Shown here: positions 16,271-20,539 of the stretch, in pieces | Numbering within the stretch: position 1 is the stretch's first letter | Layout of the letters: each line of letters opens with the position of its first letter | NCBI GenBank assembly: GCA_037440345.1 | Contig: JBBIUJ010000033.1 | Coordinates: 1 to 20,539, forward strand | Reading direction: 5' to 3' | Source of the DNA: CAINVV01 sp037440345 | GTDB taxonomy: Bacteria > Bacteroidota > Bacteroidia > Bacteroidales > Prolixibacteraceae | Length of the DNA stretch: 20,539 bases | Position numbers and translations under genes: made by a program | The notes under the pieces: model-generated | Seen by the model: the letters and a program-made list of their open reading frames with translations, nothing else | The model's database searches: none | Told to the model about the DNA's origin: nothing

Positions 16271-16356
16271 CTCTCCTTTGTGTTTTATTCGTGCCTTCCT
16301 TTGTGCCCTTGTGGTGAAATTGCACAAAATCTTACCACAAAGAGCCCAAAGGGAGT
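16271..16356. repeat. CTTTGTG-type imperfect palindromic repeat, copy 2
   Basis: CTCTCCTTTGTG at 16271-16282 and CTTCCTTTGTGCCC at about 16295-16308 form the left half. TTGTGGT (16309-16315) pairs with ACCACAA (16334-16340) around an 18-base loop. The right half continues with CCCAAAGGGAG, which pairs imperfectly with CTTCCTTTG. It starts one base after the stop of the beta-propeller gene. Its design and gene-relative orientation match copy 1 (186-285). It may form the 3' hairpin of that transcript. The remaining 260 bp to the next gene (16357-16617) is very AT-rich and holds nothing else I can name. Confidence 0.7.
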
Positions 16357-16617
16357 AAAAATCAAAGATTTAACAAGCATATCCCAACTTATTACCTCTT
16401 TTCGCCTTTGAAATGTGCTAAAAATTCAATAATTACAATATCCATTTAACATATTTTCAATATAAATTTTTGATATCTATCATATTATCTTATATTTACA
16501 TTTATATTATTTATATAGTCTAAATTAAAATAACGAACCTAAAAACGTAAACCTGCTGCAAAATATTTCGTATTAAAATGTGACAAACTTTTCAGTAACC
16601 AATTAAATTTTAATGCG

Positions 16618-17493
16618 ATGAAAAGAAAACACCAAATTACGGCACTTTTTGTGTTGCTTGTGACAGGATTTGTGCTCTCCAATTGTAAGAAATCGGAAAC
16701 AGTTGATCCTTTTGAAATCAAACTCGCGAGCTCATCTACACTTGGCAGTTACCTGACAGATAAAGCCGGGAATACATTGTACTTTTTTGCGAATGACGCA
16801 AATGGGCTTAACAATTGCACCGGAGGATGCACAACAGCCTGGCCGATATTTACAGTAGCTATGTTGTCAGTTGACAAACTTGCACCAGGCCTATCCTATT
16901 CAGATTTCGGTACGATCAATGTTGGTACAGGAAATCAGGTTACCTACAAAGGATGGCCACTTTACTATTATGCACCTGGTGGTGTTCGTGAACAACCCAA
17001 CATAACCTCTGGCGAGGGGGTCAACAAGGTATGGTTTGTGGCAAAACCGGACTATACCATTATGCTGGCAAATACCCAACTTGTAGGCGCGGATGGCAAG
17101 AACTACATTGTATCAGCTACCAATGTTTACTCCGAAGGGATTGGGAAAACTACCTATTTCACTGATGCAAATGGCCGTACGCTTTATGCGTTTGCAAAAG
17201 ACAGTTCCAACATAAACAAGTATACGAAAGCCGACCTTTCTAACAACGGAATATGGCCGATCTTTGAAACAAGCAAAATTGTTGTACCTTCGATTTTGGA
17301 CAAATCGTTGTTTGGCACCATAACCATTTATGGGAAAAGTCAGCCTACCTACAAGGGATGGCCCATGTATTATTATGGCCCGGATGCCGATGTCTCAGGT
17401 ATGTTCAGGGGGAACAACAAGGGTGTCAGTGTTCCAAGACCCAATGTTTGGCCGGTATTTTTATTGGATTACCCTTCCGCCCCGAAGAAATAA
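16618..17493 (+). CDS. Lipoprotein with two COG4315 (Lipoprotein_15) secreted repeats
   Basis: This 291-residue lipoprotein has a signal ending in VLSNC, so Cys23 is the acylation site. It then contains two copies of the COG4315/PF03640 'secreted repeat of unknown function'. Copy 1 (about 43-142) has LTDKAGNTLYFFAND, then CTGGC (67-71) with AWPIF, and TYKGWPLYYYAPGG (109-122). Copy 2 (about 176-282) has FTDANGRTLYAFAKD, GIWPIF and TYKGWPMYYYGPD (244-256), but no counterpart of the two cysteines. The repeat is found in many bacteria without a settled function. Surface or periplasmic placement is expected. It stands alone, with an AT-rich upstream region and a long inverted repeat right after the stop. 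Confidence 0.85.
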   Translation: MKRKHQITALFVLLVTGFVLSNCKKSETVDPFEIKLASSSTLGSYLTDKAGNTLYFFANDANGLNNCTGGCTTAWPIFTVAMLSVDKLAPGLSYSDFGTINVGTGNQVTYKGWPLYYYAPGGVREQPNITSGEGVNKVWFVAKPDYTIMLANTQLVGADGKNYIVSATNVYSEGIGKTTYFTDANGRTLYAFAKDSSNINKYTKADLSNNGIWPIFETSKIVVPSILDKSLFGTITIYGKSQPTYKGWPMYYYGPDADVSGMFRGNNKGVSVPRPNVWPVFLLDYPSAPKK

Positions 17494-17496
17494 ACT

Positions 17497-17567
17497 ACTA
17501 AAAAGTGGTTATAAAACACGAAAAGAGGTCATAAGTAGCTTTTCGTGTTTTATAACCACTTTTTAGT
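17497..17567. terminator. Perfect 29-bp inverted repeat after the COG4315 lipoprotein gene
   Basis: The arms at 17497-17525 and 17539-17567 are exact reverse complements around a 13-base loop. The left arm begins ACTAAAAAGTGG and the right arm ends CCACTTTTTAGT. It starts three bases after the stop at 17493 and is followed by TCTATTTTT, so it can end transcription of the lipoprotein gene. The stem is much longer and more AT-rich than needed for an intrinsic terminator, so a mobile-element remnant or mRNA-protective structure is also possible. Confidence 0.7.
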
Positions 17568-17612
17568 TCTATTTTTACAGCCATAATGTGATGCTGTAAA
17601 ATATCCCGCAGA

Positions 17613-18857
17613 ATGAGTTGCTGTTATTCAAAAACGCCAAATGTTTCAAATGCCCTCCTATTTTCATTGTCACATTCAACTGCTGTTGTCTTTTTATATT
17701 TCTTTATCTCCATTCATTGTGTTGCAATTGCTCAGCCATCTGACACACTAAAAATTAAAAAGAACCTGATTTTCACTGGTTACTCCCAATTTGGTTCGGT
17801 TTTGGCCACCAATCCGTTCCTTAAACCAACTGATCCTATATTTGACCGTGATTACGATTTTTTGGCGCTTTCCTTTCAATTGCAAAAGCAAACTACCGGA
17901 AAGAGTGTCTGGGAGAAAAACTATGGTTATCCATCTTATGGCTTTGGTATCTATTCTGCGACCTTCTTTAATACAAGCAAATTAGGAACACCGATTGCTG
18001 CCTATCTCCTGTTTAAGGCGCCATTTAAACGATGGAACAGGTTAAGCTTTAATTACGAAGGGGGATTCGGACTTACATTCAACTGGGAAGGATACAATCC
18101 ATCTGAAAACAGCTATAATATTGCACTTGGCGCCAACCAGAGCGTATTTATAGACCTTGGGACTTGTCTGACCTACGCCATCAACTGCCATTATGACCTA
18201 AGCGTGGGATATAGCTTTACCCATTTCTCGAATGGCGCTTTGAAAAGTCCGAATTACGGACTGAATACTTTTGCCCCAAAAATCAGTGTGACTTATCATC
18301 CGACCCGATTCGTCCCTCCTGCGGAGAAGGAGATACTTCCTGCATTCCGACAAAAAACATACCTGGATTTCTCAATCTTCGGAGGAGCCAAAAATGTGCT
18401 TTACATGGGTAACAATTCCGATTCCTCAGCCAATTACCAGGGGTCCTACTATTCCGTTTTCGGGTTCAATACTTTACTAAGTCGACAGATGACCTACAAG
18501 TCAAAGTTCGGGATTGGTATCTCCCTGGGATACGATGGCTCGCACAACTCAGTCATATTTGTGAAAGGGCCGAAACCGGAGGCCGGCAAGGGATCCTGGG
18601 AAGACAATCTCAATTTGAGCATCTATCCTTCTTACGAACTGGTCATTCATCATCTTTCGGTTGTCGTTCAACCGGGATTTTATCTCTTCAGAAAAACTAT
18701 GGTCAACAATAAACCGGCAACATACCAAAGGCTGGGTTTGCGATACCAGCTAAGCAATAGAATGTTTGCAGGAATCTGTCTGCGGGCATACAATTACCAT
18801 GTATCAGATTTTATCGAATGGAGTGCAGGCTATCGGTTGCAGCTTTCAAAAAAGTAA
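17613..18857 (+). CDS. Acyloxyacyl hydrolase / PagL-like lipid A deacylase family protein
   Basis: This 414-residue exported protein has a signal peptide ending near HCVAIAQ after an unusually long N-region. The body alternates amphipathic strands with aromatic ends (GYSQFGSVLATNPF, YGFGIYSATFF, WNRLSFNYEGGFGLTFNW, YDLSVGYSFTHFSNGAL), as expected for an outer-membrane barrel. HFSN at 204-207 followed by KSPNYGLN matches the His-x-Ser-Asn motif of PagL, which removes the 3-O acyl chain of lipid A. Asn218 stands at the place of PagL's catalytic Glu (Ser+12). The C-terminal half (about 240-414) adds a second set of strands, making it roughly twice the size of PagL itself. It lies between two strong hairpins and is probably a single-gene unit. 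Activity on lipid A is inferred only. Confidence 0.62.
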   Translation: MSCCYSKTPNVSNALLFSLSHSTAVVFLYFFISIHCVAIAQPSDTLKIKKNLIFTGYSQFGSVLATNPFLKPTDPIFDRDYDFLALSFQLQKQTTGKSVWEKNYGYPSYGFGIYSATFFNTSKLGTPIAAYLLFKAPFKRWNRLSFNYEGGFGLTFNWEGYNPSENSYNIALGANQSVFIDLGTCLTYAINCHYDLSVGYSFTHFSNGALKSPNYGLNTFAPKISVTYHPTRFVPPAEKEILPAFRQKTYLDFSIFGGAKNVLYMGNNSDSSANYQGSYYSVFGFNTLLSRQMTYKSKFGIGISLGYDGSHNSVIFVKGPKPEAGKGSWEDNLNLSIYPSYELVIHHLSVVVQPGFYLFRKTMVNNKPATYQRLGLRYQLSNRMFAGICLRAYNYHVSDFIEWSAGYRLQLSKK

Positions 18858-18902
18858 ATACTTCAGGAACTGAAAGTTGACTGAGTCTGAATGCGAAAAA
18901 AA

Positions 18903-18953
18903 CCATATAAACAAAAGAACCGCTGTTTTGCAGCGGTTCTTTTGTTTATATGG
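18903..18953. terminator. Bidirectional intrinsic terminator between the PagL-like gene and dnaK
   Basis: Arms of 23 bp (18903-18925 and 18931-18953) are perfectly complementary with a TTTTG loop. The GC core AACCGCTG/CAGCGGTT is flanked by A-rich and T-rich sides (TCTTTTGTTT on the plus strand, the same on the minus strand). It lies between two convergent genes, 45 bp after one stop and 6 bp after the other, and can end both transcripts. Confidence 0.88.
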
Positions 18954-18959
18954 GAAAGA

Positions 18960-20539
18960 TTATTTCACCTCTTCAAAATCTACGTCGGTCACTTCACCAT
19001 CTCCCTTGGGACCTTTTTGCTGAGATGCCTGTGGTTCTCCGGCCTGCGGACCTGCCTGGGCCTGAGCGTTGTACATCTCCTGCGAAGCAGCCTGAAAGAC
19101 AGTATTTAACTCATTTGTTGCCGCATCGATTGCTGCGAAATCCTTGTTTTTGTGTGCCTCTTTCAGATTGTTCAAGGCGGTCTCAATTGGTGCTTTTTTG
19201 TCGGCTGGCAGCTTATCGCCAAACTCCTTCATCTGTTTCTCCGTTTGGAAAATCAGTGAATCGGCATGGTTCAGTTTTTCGACCTGCTCCCTGGCCTGCT
19301 TGTCAGTCTCTGCGTTTGCGGCAGCTTCCTCCTTCATCCGTTTGATTTCGTCGTCGCTAAGACCTGATGAAGCTTCGATACGGATCGATTGCTCTTTGTT
19401 TGTGGCCTTGTCTTTGGCTGTTACGTGAAGGATCCCGTTTGCATCAATGTCGAAGGAAACCTCTATTTGAGGAACTCCACGTTGTGCCGGTGGCAGACCA
19501 TCGAGGTGAAATTTGCCAATCGTTTTATTGCCTGCAGCCATCGGACGTTCGCCCTGCAGAACATGAATTTCTACGGATGGCTGGTTGTCGGAAGCTGTAG
19601 TAAAGGTCTCTGATTTCTTGGTAGGAATGGTCGTATTGGCCTCAATTAATCGGGTCATCACACCGCCCATGGTTTCTATTCCAAGTGATAATGGGGTTAC
19701 ATCCAGCAGAAGAACATCTTTCACCTCGCCAGTTAAAACACCGCCCTGAATGGCAGCGCCAACAGCAACCACCTCATCAGGGTTAACCCCTTTTGATGGT
19801 GTCCGGCCAAAGAATTTCTGTACCTTTTCCTGAATGGCAGGGATGCGTGTCGAACCACCTACAAGGATCACTTCATCAATATCGCTGATGGAAAGACCAG
19901 CATTCTTCAGTGCCTTGTTGCATGGCTCTATTGTTGCATTAATCAATGAATCAGCAAGTTTCTCGAATTGCGCACGGGTCAGTTTTTTGACCAGGTGTTT
20001 TGGAATACCGTTTACCGGCATGATGTAAGGCAGGTTGATTTCAGTCTCGGTAGAGCTTGAAAGTTCCACTTTGGCTTTTTCGGCTGCTTCTTTCAAACGC
20101 TGCAATGCCATCGGGTCTTTGCGAAGGTCAATGCCTTCGTCCGATTTGAACTGTTCTGCCAGCCAGTCGATGATCACCTGGTCGAAGTCATCTCCTCCTA
20201 GGTGAGTATCTCCATCGGTTGATTTAACTTCGAATACCCCCTCACCCAATTCAAGGATGGAGATGTCAAAAGTTCCGCCTCCAAGGTCAAATACAGCAAT
20301 CTTCATGTCCTTGTGCATCTTGTCAAGACCATATGCAAGCGATGCAGCCGTTGGCTCGTTGATGATGCGGCGCACTTTCAGTCCGGCAATTTCACCGGCC
20401 TCCTTGGTCGCCTGGCGCTGAGAGTCGTTAAAATATGCCGGTACGGTAATGACTGCTTCTGTTACCTCCTGCCCCAGATAATCTTCTGCGGTCTTCTTCA
20501 TCTTCTGAAGGATCATCGCGGAGATCTCTTGCGGAGAAT
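18960..20539 (-). CDS. dnaK: Chaperone DnaK (Hsp70), 3' part
   Basis: This is the Hsp70 chaperone, which binds unfolded peptides in an ATP-driven cycle with DnaJ and GrpE. About 525 residues are present. The frame continues upstream of the internal ATG at 20516 (reading SPQEISAM) to the window edge, so the first ~110 residues, including the GIDLGTTNS phosphate loop, lie outside. Visible are VITVPAYFNDSQRQAT, INEPTAASLAYGLDK, AVFDLGGGTFDISIL, EVILVGGSTRIPAIQ, the linker DVLLLDVTPLSLGIETMGG, the substrate-binding beta domain and the helical lid. The tail is rich in Q/A/G and ends EVTDVDFEEVK, the co-chaperone-binding C terminus. There is no frameshift. It ends at a strong terminator, and no grpE or dnaJ is visible downstream of it. 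Confidence 0.97.
   Translation of the reverse strand, partial: SPQEISAMILQKMKKTAEDYLGQEVTEAVITVPAYFNDSQRQATKEAGEIAGLKVRRIINEPTAASLAYGLDKMHKDMKIAVFDLGGGTFDISILELGEGVFEVKSTDGDTHLGGDDFDQVIIDWLAEQFKSDEGIDLRKDPMALQRLKEAAEKAKVELSSSTETEINLPYIMPVNGIPKHLVKKLTRAQFEKLADSLINATIEPCNKALKNAGLSISDIDEVILVGGSTRIPAIQEKVQKFFGRTPSKGVNPDEVVAVGAAIQGGVLTGEVKDVLLLDVTPLSLGIETMGGVMTRLIEANTTIPTKKSETFTTASDNQPSVEIHVLQGERPMAAGNKTIGKFHLDGLPPAQRGVPQIEVSFDIDANGILHVTAKDKATNKEQSIRIEASSGLSDDEIKRMKEEAAANAETDKQAREQVEKLNHADSLIFQTEKQMKEFGDKLPADKKAPIETALNNLKEAHKNKDFAAIDAATNELNTVFQAASQEMYNAQAQAGPQAGEPQASQQKGPKGDGEVTDVDFEEVK

Noticed and set aside
20514..20516. Start codon of dnaK
   Set aside because: It is an internal Met; the frame continues upstream with the conserved PQEISAM residues to the window edge.

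Overview
The window looks like a chromosomal segment of a member of the Bacteroidota. The evidence is a type IX secretion plug-family (DUF5103) protein, TAnnTTTG-like -7 promoter elements, start codons with little Shine-Dalgarno dependence, and a DnaK whose tail ends in the usual EVTDVDFEEVK-type sequence. Most genes encode envelope or exported proteins. Five have clear signal peptides and three have lipoprotein signals.

Layout, left to right. Positions 3-167 hold an unrecognised short reading frame, probably the 3' end of a gene running off the left edge. A CTTTGTG-type palindromic repeat follows and runs into the 3' end of a minus-strand exported MORN-variant repeat protein (273-1010). After a 262-bp gap comes a plus-strand CzcC-B-A-type heavy-metal efflux set: TolC-like 1273-2568, adaptor 2587-3672, HME-RND pump 3775-6879. 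A T9SS plug-like protein (6964-8238, TTG start) follows on the same strand. It meets tail to tail with a minus-strand AAA_14/DUF4143 ATPase (8246-9484). The 5' side of the ATPase gene carries three imperfect 32-33-bp tandem repeats (9569-9664). Further right are a GC hairpin and a degenerate copy of a GCAATGAC-type dispersed repeat.

A second tripartite efflux operon occupies 9970-15160, with 4-bp ATGA overlaps: TolC, a short adaptor without a coiled-coil hairpin, and an AcrB-like pump with the Asp-Asp pair. A YncE-like beta-propeller protein (15253-16269) follows after a 7-bp-period repeat. A second CTTTGTG palindrome lies just after its stop. Next are a lipoprotein with two COG4315/Lipoprotein_15 repeats (16618-17493), a perfect 29-bp inverted repeat, a PagL-like acyloxyacyl hydrolase family protein (17613-18857), a bidirectional terminator with a perfect 23-bp stem, and the 3' part of dnaK on the minus strand (18960 to the right edge).

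The two efflux systems are complete three-gene sets that probably export divalent metals and organic compounds respectively. No regulator is encoded next to either. I do not see a clearly new multi-gene system. The most unusual signals are non-coding: the 32-bp repeats beside the DUF4143 ATPase, the gene-end CTTTGTG palindromes, the 7-bp-period repeat and the long perfect inverted repeat. The hairpin-less adaptor is the most unusual protein feature.
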